The notes under the pieces were generated by a model that saw nothing but the letters and a program-made list of their open reading frames with translations, was not told the DNA's origin and ran no database searches. DNA of 64,000 bases, taken from contig NZ_JAHWQX010000001.1 in NCBI RefSeq assembly GCF_019334345.1, positions 1-64,000 of the forward strand, given 5' to 3'. Shown here in pieces: positions 33,065 to 41,973 of this stretch (position 1 is the first letter of the stretch; each line of letters opens with the position of its first letter). The stretch comes from Neohoeflea coraliihabitans (GTDB taxonomy: Bacteria; Pseudomonadota; Alphaproteobacteria; Rhizobiales; Rhizobiaceae). Made by a program: the position numbers and the translations under genes.

Positions 33065-34636
33065 TTAGTTCTGCTCCAGCCAGACGTCATAGACCCGCGG
33101 GAAGCGAAACGGCTTGAAGCCTTCGACATTGGCGCGCGAGGCCTGCATCAGCCCCGTTTCCCCGACTTTGATGATACCGAAGAATTCGTACATCCGCTTC
33201 TGGATTTTTTCGAACACCGCCTTGCGGCCCTCTTCGCTATCGGTCGAGATCAGTTCCTGGTAGAGCGCGTCGAGCTCCTCGTCGCTGTCGCGGAAATGCG
33301 CCGCCTCGCCGGTCAGGGCCGAAATCAGCGCCGCCGGGCCGAGATACGGCTCGATGCCCATCATCAGCGTCCAGCCGTTCCAGCCTTCATCCTGCAGCCT
33401 GATCTTCAGGGCCGTCGGCCAGTCAACCTGGTTGATCACCGCATTGATGCCGATGGCCTTCAACTGCTCGCCGATGACAACGCCGGCCTTGCCATGCTCG
33501 GGGATCGTGGAATCGGTCAGGATCGAGAATTCCTCGTTGTTGTATCCGGCTTCCTCCAACAGGGCTTTGGCCCGCTCGGTGTCGGCGACATTGTAGTACT
33601 CCTTGCCGACATCGCCCGCGTCATAGGTCGAGCCCTCATACATCCAGCCATGATAGAGGTTGAACAGCCCTTCTGTTGCGATCGCCATGATCTCTTCGTT
33701 GTTCAGGGCAATCTGCACCGCCTCGCGGAATTTCGGATTGTCGCTCGGCGCTTCCTTCATGTTGAAGATGAAGGTCATGAACGCCCAGGGCATGTTCTCG
33801 TAGATTTCAATGTCGTCATTTGAAGCCAGCCGGCGGGCGGTTGGCACCGGCAATTGTTCGAGCAAATGCACCTCCCCGGTCTCGAGAGCCGCCACCGCAG
33901 CGCCGGGCTCGGGAATCACCCGGAAAGTCACCGTGTCGAGATAGGCGGTCTTCTTTCCGCCAAAGCCATCGATCCCCTCATGGTCGGTATCGGCACTGTA
34001 TTCGTCGAACCGTTCCAGCTTGACGTGGCTGTCGGGAACATACTCGACGAATTTGTAGGGCCCGGTGCCGATGAACGAGATCTCGTTCGGCGCCTTGGCG
34101 GCTTCTTCTTCCGGAATGATCACCGCCGGCGCGCGCGGCGAGGCAAAGGCCTCGAGAAAGGTTGGCGTCGGTTCCTTCAGGGTCAGCGTCACCTCGAGCG
34201 GACCGGTGACCTCAATGCTGGCGATCGGCTCTAGCATCGACTGGGTGGCGCCATGTTCCTGATAGCGCTCAAGCGAAGCCTTGACGTCTTCGGCAGTCAT
34301 CTCATCGCCATTGTGGAACTTGACACCCTCTCGCAGGGGAATGCGATAGGATGTCCCGTCCTCGGAAATCTCGACGGATTCGGCGAGAATCGGTATCGGG
34401 CGGATATCCTCGCTGAAGCCGAACAGCGGCTCGTAGATGTTCATGGTGATGTTGCGGGAGGCCTGCGACGAGGTCACCATCGCATCAAGGCTGGGAGGAT
34501 TGGAGCTTTGCACCACGACAAGGTCGCCTCCCGCCGTCTGTGCCTGAACCGGTGCTGCGGCGAGTCCCATCAATGCCGCGGCCACCAGGCCGGTACAGAG
34601 ATACCCTGCCCTCTTCAAACTGCTGGTCTTTGCCAT
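33065..34636 (-). CDS. Periplasmic substrate-binding protein, peptide/nickel type (SBP family 5)
   Basis: The 523-residue protein has a signal peptide (cleavage near PVQAQ, about residue 33). SBP_bac_5 features follow: DLVVVQSSNPPSLDAM, the YEPLF stretch, YRIPLREGVKFHNGDEMTAEDV and ISFIGTGPYKFVEY. It delivers the substrate to the permeases encoded downstream. Such proteins bind peptides, opines, acylated amino acids or glycosides. The gene faces operator C and gntR. Confidence 0.92.
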   Translation of the reverse strand: MAKTSSLKRAGYLCTGLVAAALMGLAAAPVQAQTAGGDLVVVQSSNPPSLDAMVTSSQASRNITMNIYEPLFGFSEDIRPIPILAESVEISEDGTSYRIPLREGVKFHNGDEMTAEDVKASLERYQEHGATQSMLEPIASIEVTGPLEVTLTLKEPTPTFLEAFASPRAPAVIIPEEEAAKAPNEISFIGTGPYKFVEYVPDSHVKLERFDEYSADTDHEGIDGFGGKKTAYLDTVTFRVIPEPGAAVAALETGEVHLLEQLPVPTARRLASNDDIEIYENMPWAFMTFIFNMKEAPSDNPKFREAVQIALNNEEIMAIATEGLFNLYHGWMYEGSTYDAGDVGKEYYNVADTERAKALLEEAGYNNEEFSILTDSTIPEHGKAGVVIGEQLKAIGINAVINQVDWPTALKIRLQDEGWNGWTLMMGIEPYLGPAALISALTGEAAHFRDSDEELDALYQELISTDSEEGRKAVFEKIQKRMYEFFGIIKVGETGLMQASRANVEGFKPFRFPRVYDVWLEQN

Positions 34637-34730
34637 TTCCCGTCTCCCTCTATATTTGTTGGTTATTATTCTCCGGATGCGTCATCCTGATCCGATATCC
34701 TGCCGGATCAAGCGACCGAAATTTGCATTT

Positions 34731-34750
34731 ATCGTATAATCGTATACGAT
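34731..34750. promoter_or_regulatory. GntR/FCD operator, site C
   Basis: A perfect 12-base palindrome ATCGTATACGAT (34739-34750) is preceded by an extra ATCGTAT half-site (34731-34737). It lies between the binding-protein gene (minus) and gntR (plus), so it allows autoregulation and transporter control. Confidence 0.8.
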
Positions 34751-34786
34751 TTTTATGACCCAATCAAGGAGCGTGAGAAGAAGCAA

Positions 34787-35512
34787 ATGCCGCCATCCCG
34801 CCCCGATACACGCAAGGGCACTTTGCCGAAGCTGCAACCGCTCGAAGCAAAAACTCTGGTTGATCAAGTCGTCGATGCCATTGTCGAGGCGACGGCGACC
34901 GGTGTTTTCTTGCCCGGCGACCGGATCGTCGAGGCGGAAGTGGCACGCTCGCTCGACGTCAGCCGCGTGCCTGTGCGCGAAGCGCTGCGCATACTCGAAA
35001 GTCAGGGGATCGTCGTCAGCAGTCGCTATCGCGGCATGCGCCTGATGGATGTCAGCGTCGATCGCCTGGAGAAGATCCTGAAAGTGCGCACGGTGCTGGA
35101 AAAGCTCGCCGCCGAAGAGGTGATGGCGGGGCTCAAGGACGATCCCGACCTTCTCGCGCCGCTCGAAGATATCGTCGACCGACTGCATGCGGCCTTGAAG
35201 CGCGAGGATTCCTACGGCGTCGCCCGCCTCGACACCGAGTTTCATCGCACGCTCTGCCGCCTGTCGGGCAACGATGTTCTGCTGCATATGTGGGAGCCGC
35301 TGGCCCGCCAGCTGACCATCATCTTCGGCTTGTCGACCTTGCAGAAGGACCTCACTGCGATCATCGAGGAGCACGACGAACTGCTTGCCCGCTTGAAAGC
35401 CGGCGATGTTGACGCGGCGATCGCGCAAGTCCAGATTCACATTCTCGATTACGCGCGCGCTCTCGATTATGAAGGGCTGGTCTCCGAACGCCGAAGCGCC
35501 CGTGACAAATAA
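34787..35512 (+). CDS. GntR-family regulator, FadR/FCD subfamily
   Basis: The 241-residue product has the winged helix (TLVDQVVDAIVEATATGVFL...ARSLDVSRVPVREALRILES) over residues 20-85. An FCD effector domain (about 95-225) follows with metal-ligand type residues in DTEFHRTLC and the EEHDELLARL and QIHIL histidines. FCD domains bind organic acids, fitting a sugar-acid or keto-acid inducer. Three operator-like sites in the window match FadR-type consensus. Confidence 0.92.
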   Translation: MPPSRPDTRKGTLPKLQPLEAKTLVDQVVDAIVEATATGVFLPGDRIVEAEVARSLDVSRVPVREALRILESQGIVVSSRYRGMRLMDVSVDRLEKILKVRTVLEKLAAEEVMAGLKDDPDLLAPLEDIVDRLHAALKREDSYGVARLDTEFHRTLCRLSGNDVLLHMWEPLARQLTIIFGLSTLQKDLTAIIEEHDELLARLKAGDVDAAIAQVQIHILDYARALDYEGLVSERRSARDK

Positions 35513-35769
35513 GCGGCCGTGACGAATAAGCAGCCGTGAGAATAAAGGCGTGCCGGTCTCTGAAGGCACAAGCAAGTCTCCCTGCAAGCCGCTCACTCGT
35601 TTCGCCGCACATCCACGGTGGTTCGACCTTGCCCCCATGCCCAACCGGCCTATAAAGACGGGACGGGGCACAACATGGCCGATCCGACCGATCTTGATGT
35701 CAGGGCAGCAGCCGCTGCCGGCAAAGGGTCGTTGCGGATCCGACGCCGCGCATGCGATGACGGTTCTGA

Positions 35770-36765
35770 TTGCCCGAAACCAGCCATACCGCCCTTGTTA
35801 TCGCTGACCGCAGCTGGATCACCGCCCAGGTCCTCGCAGCCTGGTTGCGGTCGGGCAATACAATCGCCGAGGTGTGGTGCTTCGCCGCCAAGAGCCCGCT
35901 TTTGCGTCCGCCCGGCGGCCTGTTCGGGCGCCTTTACCCCGAATGGGACACCGTCCGGCTGCTCGCCCGTCACCAGATACCGGTTCGCCTCTGCCCGCCC
36001 CTTAAAACCTGGCCGGCAGCCACCGAGGCAGCGGCCGCAACCCGAGCAGATGTTTTGATAACGCTGATGACGATGCAGATTGTTCCCCCCTCGCTGCTGG
36101 CACGGTTTGGCAACCGCGGCATCAATTTTCATCCGGCGCTCCTCCCCGGTTACAAGGGACCGGCCCCGCGGGTCGGCATGCTTCTTGACGGGGCCGGCGA
36201 CACATGCGGCGGCATCACCGCGCATGTCCTCACACCCGGTATCGACGAGGGACCGATCATCGCCCAGTCCGCGGTGCCCCGCTCGCCGGCCCGCGATTTC
36301 CTCGACTGGGATGCCGCGCAGGCACGTGCCGCCGCGCAGATCACATCCGGACCGCTTCTGGATTTTCTCGCCGGCCGCATTTCGGCGCGCTCGCAAATCC
36401 CGCAAACCGGCAGCTATCGCCGACTGGCGCCCGGAGAGGAGCTGATCACGCCGGAGTGGACCGTCAGGCGCGTTGAGGAGTGGTGCAGGGCCCTGCTTCA
36501 CTCCGGTCGGCTGCGCTTCAGCCTGTCAGAGGACAGGCCGTTGCCAATCACGGGTTTTGACCGCTGTATCGGCCCCCCGACCGGGGCCGCGGCCCGCGTC
36601 ACACGAACAACAATCGAGTGCGACGTCCGAGATGGCCGCATCCGGCTCAGGCGGCGGACGGCCGCCTCACGCGTCGCTATGTGGCCGGCCAAGGTCCGGG
36701 CCGTCCGGCGCGCCGGCAGGGCTCATCACAGCCCCGCTTCGACCAACCGATCAGGGAGCCTTTGA
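35770..36765 (+). CDS. Formyltransferase-family protein (start weak)
   Basis: The product of 331 residues has the 10-formyl-THF transferase signature GINFHPALLPGYKGPAPRVG near residues 116-135 and GDTCGGITAHVLTPGIDEGPI. The catalytic Asn-His pair and downstream Asp are present. C-terminal 60 residues are very basic and low-complexity. The only available start is TTG at 35770, because stops lie directly upstream in frame; no good ribosome binding site is seen, so the gene may be damaged at its 5' end. In a glycan cluster it may N-formylate an amino sugar. Confidence 0.72.
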   Translation: MPETSHTALVIADRSWITAQVLAAWLRSGNTIAEVWCFAAKSPLLRPPGGLFGRLYPEWDTVRLLARHQIPVRLCPPLKTWPAATEAAAATRADVLITLMTMQIVPPSLLARFGNRGINFHPALLPGYKGPAPRVGMLLDGAGDTCGGITAHVLTPGIDEGPIIAQSAVPRSPARDFLDWDAAQARAAAQITSGPLLDFLAGRISARSQIPQTGSYRRLAPGEELITPEWTVRRVEEWCRALLHSGRLRFSLSEDRPLPITGFDRCIGPPTGAAARVTRTTIECDVRDGRIRLRRRTAASRVAMWPAKVRAVRRAGRAHHSPASTNRSGSL

Positions 36766-37943
36766 TGCCGCCGTTCTTGAAGCTTTCGTATCAGACGCCG
36801 ACCGACCCCAGCGACATCCGCGTTCGGGTGACGGGCGGCAACTCCGACATCGGCACGGTGTTTTTCCGTTCTTCGGCCTTGCCGATGACCGCCAATGGCG
36901 ATGCGTTGTTCTGCCTCGGGCTGACGCTGGCCATGGAACTCGGTGCACCGGTTCGGATCAACGGTGAAGTTGAACAGGGGCTGTTGCAGAATGCCGGTCC
37001 GATCAAGGATCTGCTGCGCTCGTGGTATCCGTTCTACCGTGACATCCCGGTCAGCACCGATGGACCGACGCAACGCCACTATCCCGAGGGGCGTGGCACC
37101 GCGCTGTTTTACTCCGGCGGCATCGATTCCAGCTATTCGCTGGCCGAAGCGGCCCCGCGCCTGACCGCGCTGATCAGCCTGATCGACGCAAAGCGCCCCG
37201 GCGAAATGGCGCACGGCTCGGAGCGGCTGATTGCGTCAACGACAAGGATAGCCGAGACCTACGGCCTGACGCCGGTCTTCATCGAAACCAACGTGCGCTA
37301 TGTCATTCATCCCTATCTCGGCTGGACCCTGTATCATGGCTCGGCCATGGCGGCGATCCGCCACTTGCTCGGCCGGCATTTCGACAATGTGCTGATTGCC
37401 TCGTCCGGCGACGAAACGGTCTGGGACTGCCCCTGGGGGTCGCATCCGACCCTCGATCCACTGCATGCCACCGCCGGCGCGCGCCTTGAGCACCACGGAC
37501 TGGTCAGCCGCCTTGAAAAGACGCGCACGCTGCTCGAGCACCCGGCCCTGATGCGGGAGCTGCACATCTGCACGGACAGCGCCACCCACAATTGCGGCCT
37601 GTGCAAGAAATGCCGCTTCACCATGGCCTGCCTGACGGCACTCGACGCCTTTGACCAGGCGCCGACTTTCCCCAAGGATCTGCAGGATGCGCCGAACATC
37701 TTCAACCTGGGAGACGAGGCATCGCAGTCGGATCTTCGCGTGCTGCGCCGGGCGCTCGCCGAAACCGGGCGCCACCCGGGCGTGCTTGCCGATGTCGAAA
37801 AGGCGATCAGCGACTATCAGCGCGCCAAGGCGCGGCGCACCCGCTGGCACCTGCCGAATTTCAAGCGCCGCTTCTATCTCATCAAGCGGCGCGCCCGCTA
37901 CTGGCGGGCAACGCACCTGCCGCGCAAGCAAATGACCGGGTAA
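36765..37943 (+). CDS. PP-loop ATPase-like protein with zinc-binding CxxCxxC
   Basis: The 392-residue product has FYSGGIDSSYSLAEA, a SGGxDS PP-loop (about residue 116), a later conserved ASSGDET, and THNCGLCKKCRFTMAC, a cysteine cluster like those of ExsB/WbpG-type enzymes. PP-loop enzymes adenylate a carboxyl or carbonyl group before amidation or thiolation. In O-antigen loci a member (WbpG) makes amidino sugars. The start shares a base with the formyltransferase stop. The exact reaction is unknown. Confidence 0.75.
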   Translation: MPPFLKLSYQTPTDPSDIRVRVTGGNSDIGTVFFRSSALPMTANGDALFCLGLTLAMELGAPVRINGEVEQGLLQNAGPIKDLLRSWYPFYRDIPVSTDGPTQRHYPEGRGTALFYSGGIDSSYSLAEAAPRLTALISLIDAKRPGEMAHGSERLIASTTRIAETYGLTPVFIETNVRYVIHPYLGWTLYHGSAMAAIRHLLGRHFDNVLIASSGDETVWDCPWGSHPTLDPLHATAGARLEHHGLVSRLEKTRTLLEHPALMRELHICTDSATHNCGLCKKCRFTMACLTALDAFDQAPTFPKDLQDAPNIFNLGDEASQSDLRVLRRALAETGRHPGVLADVEKAISDYQRAKARRTRWHLPNFKRRFYLIKRRARYWRATHLPRKQMTG

Positions 37944-37958
37944 GAAGCGGTACTGCGC

Positions 37959-39143
37959 TCAGCTGGACACCATAGCGCGGAAATCGGGAACAAGTTGCTC
38001 CATCTTGTCCTTGGATGACCCCTTCAGATAGATCAGTTCATCCTTCTGCGCCGTCGATTGCAGGCAGTTGGCGACATCAGCAAGGTCCTCGAACGGCATC
38101 AGGCGCTCGCCATACTGCGGGATCATACGGCGAATGCGCGCGCTGTGCGGCCCCGTGAAGATCACGCGATCGGCGACCGCCAGAGCCTGCCTCGCCGCAT
38201 CCTCATACTTCTTGCGTGCCGAACCGCCATAATCCGACAGCGTTCCGATCACGATGGTCTTTCGCGAAGCCTGCGCCGTCCGCACGGTTTCGAAACCGCT
38301 CGCCAGGGACCAGACCGGAGCCTTGTAGATGTCGGCGAGAATCACCGAACCGTTGACATAGGAATGCACCGAGTCGCGCCCCGCCACGGCTTCCGCCTCC
38401 GCGATCGCCCGCGCGCACTGTTCAGCGGGAATGCCGAGCCCGCGCCCCAGGGCAAACGCCGCCAGGATGGCCGTGGCCCACCTCTCCCCGACCAGTTGCG
38501 ACTGCAATTCGACAATTTGAGCTCCATCATCGATTGACAGCCGCAGCGGATCGGGAAACCGGCCCGCGCAATCGACCAGGCGGATGTCCGCCGTTGCGGC
38601 ACGGCCGTAGCTGACAACCCGGGCCTTCGTCTGGGCCGCCATCGCCGCCACAAGAGGATCATCGGCGTTCAGAACCGCAAGACCGTGCGCCGGCAAGGTG
38701 CGCACGAGATTGCTCTTTTCCGCGGCCACCGCCTCCCTGCTGCGGAAATTCTTGAAATGATCGAGACCGACCGTGGTGACAATCGCCGCATCATGGGTGA
38801 TGAATTTTGCCACCGGATTGATGGCCCCGGGCGAATGGCCACTGACCTCCACCACCCAATTGCGGTGCCGCGGTCTCGCCCTGTAAATGCGCTTGGCGAT
38901 CGCACTGGCCGTATTGTGGCCGATGGACGCATGCGTCGGCGCCTGACTGGCGAGGATTTGCGACACCAGTCTCGACGTCGTTGTCTTGCCGGCGCTGCCC
39001 GTGACGGCAACAATACGCTCGGGCTGCATCAATCGTCGCCAGGTCGACGCCATCAGAGCCCTTCGCCAGACCCGCAGGCGGCGCAGAAATGCACGCACCG
39101 GAGCGATGCGCTGGCGCCAGGCCATCGAAAACGTCTGCCTCAC
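37959..39143 (-). CDS. MurF-like ATP-dependent ligase without N-terminal substrate domain (1)
   Basis: The 394-residue product starts at GTG 39143, coupled to the acyltransferase stop (GTGA) and with a GGGGAGG site. The ATP loop VTGSAGKTTTSRL begins at residue about 47, where MurF normally has its UDP-MurNAc-binding domain. Central motifs HFKNFRSREAVAAEKS and LNADDP, and the C-terminal domain ending LIYLKGSSKDKMEQ, are MurF-like. GTLSDYGGSARKKYEDAARQ is a distinctive block shared with the second ligase. It probably forms an amide bond on a non-peptidoglycan acceptor. Confidence 0.82.
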   Translation of the reverse strand: MRQTFSMAWRQRIAPVRAFLRRLRVWRRALMASTWRRLMQPERIVAVTGSAGKTTTSRLVSQILASQAPTHASIGHNTASAIAKRIYRARPRHRNWVVEVSGHSPGAINPVAKFITHDAAIVTTVGLDHFKNFRSREAVAAEKSNLVRTLPAHGLAVLNADDPLVAAMAAQTKARVVSYGRAATADIRLVDCAGRFPDPLRLSIDDGAQIVELQSQLVGERWATAILAAFALGRGLGIPAEQCARAIAEAEAVAGRDSVHSYVNGSVILADIYKAPVWSLASGFETVRTAQASRKTIVIGTLSDYGGSARKKYEDAARQALAVADRVIFTGPHSARIRRMIPQYGERLMPFEDLADVANCLQSTAQKDELIYLKGSSKDKMEQLVPDFRAMVSS

Positions 39144-40252
39144 TGCGCCTCCCCTTCGGCGCGATCCGCACCCGCCGGACGAGCGGCATTGCCCGCCACC
39201 GATTTGTCAGTCCGCGCGTTCACCTGGTTGCCCCAGAGACCATATTGCGACGGCGCACGCTTGATGTCCTCAAGCATGCCGTCGCGAACCCGCAGCAGGA
39301 TCTCTGCCATATCGGCGCGCCGCGCATCGCCCTGGCCGCTGCCCCCCTCACGCCGATCGGCCGCAGTCCAGATCGGCCGTATCCGGATTTCGTAGTGCTC
39401 GAAGGGCTTGATCTCGAATGTCGACATCATGAACATTGCCGCCTTGCTCTTTAAGACGAAATTGGCCGGCGCCGTGGCCAGTTCGATGCAGCCAGCGGCG
39501 CCGAACGCCGCTTCGGCAAAACGCGTCCCGGCATAGATGTTGTTGGTCATCAGAACAATCTTGTTGGAGCGAAGCGCCCTTGCCACCTGCCGAGCCGCAT
39601 CAACCCCGTCGCCGCGGTCGAACGAGATGCGGCCGGCCAGATACCTGTTCTCCGCGGGGAGATAACCGGGATTGATCGTCCGACGGCCGAAAGCACTGCG
39701 CGACAGGCCGTGGCTGAACACGCTGACCTGATGCGCGGCCAGTCCGGCTTCGAACAGACCACGCTTTCCCACCAGCGTCTGAGAATGAAAGCTCGTGCCC
39801 CAGATCAAGGCGCCGTGACCTTCGGCAAGCGCGCGTTTGACCTCCGCCACCCCCGTGACAGTGATATGCGGCTGCCAGTTTATGCGCGCCATCTCCGCGG
39901 CGGCGATGATCAGGCGGCGATAATTGGCGCGGCGCGAATCCTTGTACATCTGCGCTGCCTCGTCATCGCTGATGCCGAGCACCGCCTTCACCGCCAACGC
40001 GAAACTGGGATAGCGCTTGCGCAGATGCTTGCGGTAGCGCAAGTGCACCATACGCTCCACGGCACGATCCCAGTTTTCGCGCTGCTGCCAACGCACGATC
40101 CGGCCGCACGCGGCCAGCAACGCCAGCATGCGCAAATCTCCCAAAGGTATCCGGGGGATGCGCCGATCCGGTCCGCCCGGCTTGTCGCGCGTGAAGGCGG
40201 TCAAGCTTTCGCCGCGCGCCGGAGCATGCATGTGGTGGATGGCCCGTCTCAT
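39140..40252 (-). CDS. Lysophospholipid/lipid A acyltransferase-like protein (LpxL/HtrB family)
   Basis: The 370-residue product matches the bacterial lipid A acyltransferase fold in layout: hydrophobic start of catalytic domain, then GALIWGTSFHSQTLVGKRGL with a histidine in the position of the HxxxxD/E motif, RYLAGRISFDRGDG and LMTNNIYAGTRFAEAAFG. Unlike LpxL it lacks a clear N-terminal membrane anchor. Relatives without an anchor occur in capsule and NRPS loci. ATG 40252 follows AAGAGAT; later ATG 40231 is possible. Confidence 0.7.
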   Translation of the reverse strand: MRRAIHHMHAPARGESLTAFTRDKPGGPDRRIPRIPLGDLRMLALLAACGRIVRWQQRENWDRAVERMVHLRYRKHLRKRYPSFALAVKAVLGISDDEAAQMYKDSRRANYRRLIIAAAEMARINWQPHITVTGVAEVKRALAEGHGALIWGTSFHSQTLVGKRGLFEAGLAAHQVSVFSHGLSRSAFGRRTINPGYLPAENRYLAGRISFDRGDGVDAARQVARALRSNKIVLMTNNIYAGTRFAEAAFGAAGCIELATAPANFVLKSKAAMFMMSTFEIKPFEHYEIRIRPIWTAADRREGGSGQGDARRADMAEILLRVRDGMLEDIKRAPSQYGLWGNQVNARTDKSVAGNAARPAGADRAEGEAQ

Positions 40253-40311
40253 GACGTGGTTCGATCTCTTTTCTGAGCAACCGTAAGTCCGTGAATTATC
40301 ACAATATCGTT

Positions 40312-40340
40312 TAGACAAGTAAGGGCCTGTGAGCTATATC
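40312..40340 (+). promoter_or_regulatory. Promoter for the AMP-ligase operon
   Basis: TAGACA (40312-40317) and TATATC (40335-40340) are spaced by 17 bases in the AT-rich gap between the divergent acyltransferase and AMP-ligase genes. Predicted start near 40347 gives a leader of about 34 bases. Confidence 0.55.
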
Positions 40341-40380
40341 CTGAACGCAAGGGGCATAATAGGATGCAAGAGGCTGGGCC

Positions 40381-41973
40381 ATGCAGTCCGTGCGAACATG
40401 CGCCTTGCAGAGTGCGCCGCATCAGGTCGATGCCATTGCGATAGCCGCGCCCGACCGGTCGCCGCTGACCTATGCCGCCTTGGCACGACAGATTGACGCT
40501 GTCGTCGGCGATCTTGGCCAACGCGGCTTTGGCCCGCACAGCATCATCGCCCTGTGCCTGCCGAACGGGCCGGAGATGGCCACCGCTTTTCTCGGAATTT
40601 CGGAAATCGCCACCGCCGCGCCGCTCAATCCTGCCTATAGCGAGGAGGAGCTTGCCTTCTACCTGGACGATCTGCCGGCTGATCTTCTCATCGTGCCGGC
40701 CGGACAGATGCCGGCCGCGCGCGCTGCTGCCAGCGCCGCGAAAATTCCCATTCTCGACCTCGTCTTCGACCCGGCTGCGCCAGCCGGCACCTTCCATCTT
40801 GAAGGCGCCGTCGACTTCACTGCTCCGCCAGCTCAAGCCTCAGTGAACGGGGGGCCGGGCGCACGCAACCAGCCCGATGACATCGCTCTCATCCTGCACA
40901 CCTCCGGGACCACCGGCAGACCAAAGAAGGTCGGATTGCGCCAGCGCAATCTGCAGGCATCGATTGCCTCGATCACCAACGCCCTGGCCCTGACACCGGC
41001 GGATCGCTGTCTGAACGTTATGCCGCTGTTTCATATTCACGGCCTGATCGCCGCTTTGGCGTCGACCATCGCCTCGGGCGGCACCATCATCTGCACGCCC
41101 GGCTTCAACGCAATGCGATTTGCCGGCTGGCTCGACGCCCACGATCCCACATGGTTCACCGCAGTGCCGACCATGCATCAGGCGGCGATCGAGCGTCTGG
41201 CACGCCAGCCCGAAGGATCATACAGGGGCCGGCTGCGCTTCGTGCGCTCCTCTTCGGCTGCCCTGCCGGCCCGCGTTCATGCCGAGCTTGAAGCCATGTT
41301 CGATTGTCCGGTGATCGAGGCGTATGGCATGACCGAGGCCGCGCACCAGATCAGCACCAACCCCATCGCGCCCGGTCAACAACAGCCGGCATCGGTCGGA
41401 TATGCCACCGGAGCCGACGTGGCGATCATGGATTCCGATGGCAATCTCCTTCCAGCCGGCACCTCCGGCGAAATCGTTATTCGCGGCGCCAATGTGCATG
41501 ATGGCTATCTGGATAATCCGGATGCCAACGCGACCGCCTTCACCAATGGCTGGTTCCGCACCGGCGACCTTGGCTGCCTGCAGCGCGATGGCCGTCTGCG
41601 GATCGAGGGGCGCCTCAAGGAAATCATCAATCGCGGTGGCGAAAAGATTGCCCCTTTGGAGATCGACGCCGTCCTGCTCCGCTACCCGCAGATTGCCCAG
41701 GCGGTGACGTTCGCCGTGCCGCATCCGCTGCTCGGCGAGGACATCGCTGCCGTCATCGTGCCGCAACCCGGTGCGGAGATTGATATCAATGAGCTTCGCG
41801 AATTCACGCGCCAACGTGTGGCCGCATTCAAGGTGCCGCGCCATATCGTGATTGGCGACCGCATTCCGACCGGCGCAACCGGAAAGGTGCAGCGAATGCT
41901 GCTGGCGGGTCAGGTGCAATGGCAATCTCCCAGCCCGCTCGAAGACAGCGCAACCACACCAGGGCCGAAATGA
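40381..41973 (+). CDS. AMP-forming acyl-CoA synthetase, oxalyl-CoA synthetase-like
   Basis: The 530-residue enzyme has the ANL core: ILHTSGTTGRPKKVGLR (P-loop), NVMPLFHIHGLIAAL, IEAYGMTEAAHQISTNP, WFRTGDLGCLQRDG and GRLKEIINRGGEKIAPLE, ending with the catalytic lysine in PTGATGKVQR. The HQISTNP block resembles oxalate-CoA ligases (AAE3/Pcs60). It would activate a carboxylic acid for the acyltransferase or a ligase nearby. Its stop overlaps the next start (ATGA). Confidence 0.88.
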   Translation: MQSVRTCALQSAPHQVDAIAIAAPDRSPLTYAALARQIDAVVGDLGQRGFGPHSIIALCLPNGPEMATAFLGISEIATAAPLNPAYSEEELAFYLDDLPADLLIVPAGQMPAARAAASAAKIPILDLVFDPAAPAGTFHLEGAVDFTAPPAQASVNGGPGARNQPDDIALILHTSGTTGRPKKVGLRQRNLQASIASITNALALTPADRCLNVMPLFHIHGLIAALASTIASGGTIICTPGFNAMRFAGWLDAHDPTWFTAVPTMHQAAIERLARQPEGSYRGRLRFVRSSSAALPARVHAELEAMFDCPVIEAYGMTEAAHQISTNPIAPGQQQPASVGYATGADVAIMDSDGNLLPAGTSGEIVIRGANVHDGYLDNPDANATAFTNGWFRTGDLGCLQRDGRLRIEGRLKEIINRGGEKIAPLEIDAVLLRYPQIAQAVTFAVPHPLLGEDIAAVIVPQPGAEIDINELREFTRQRVAAFKVPRHIVIGDRIPTGATGKVQRMLLAGQVQWQSPSPLEDSATTPGPK

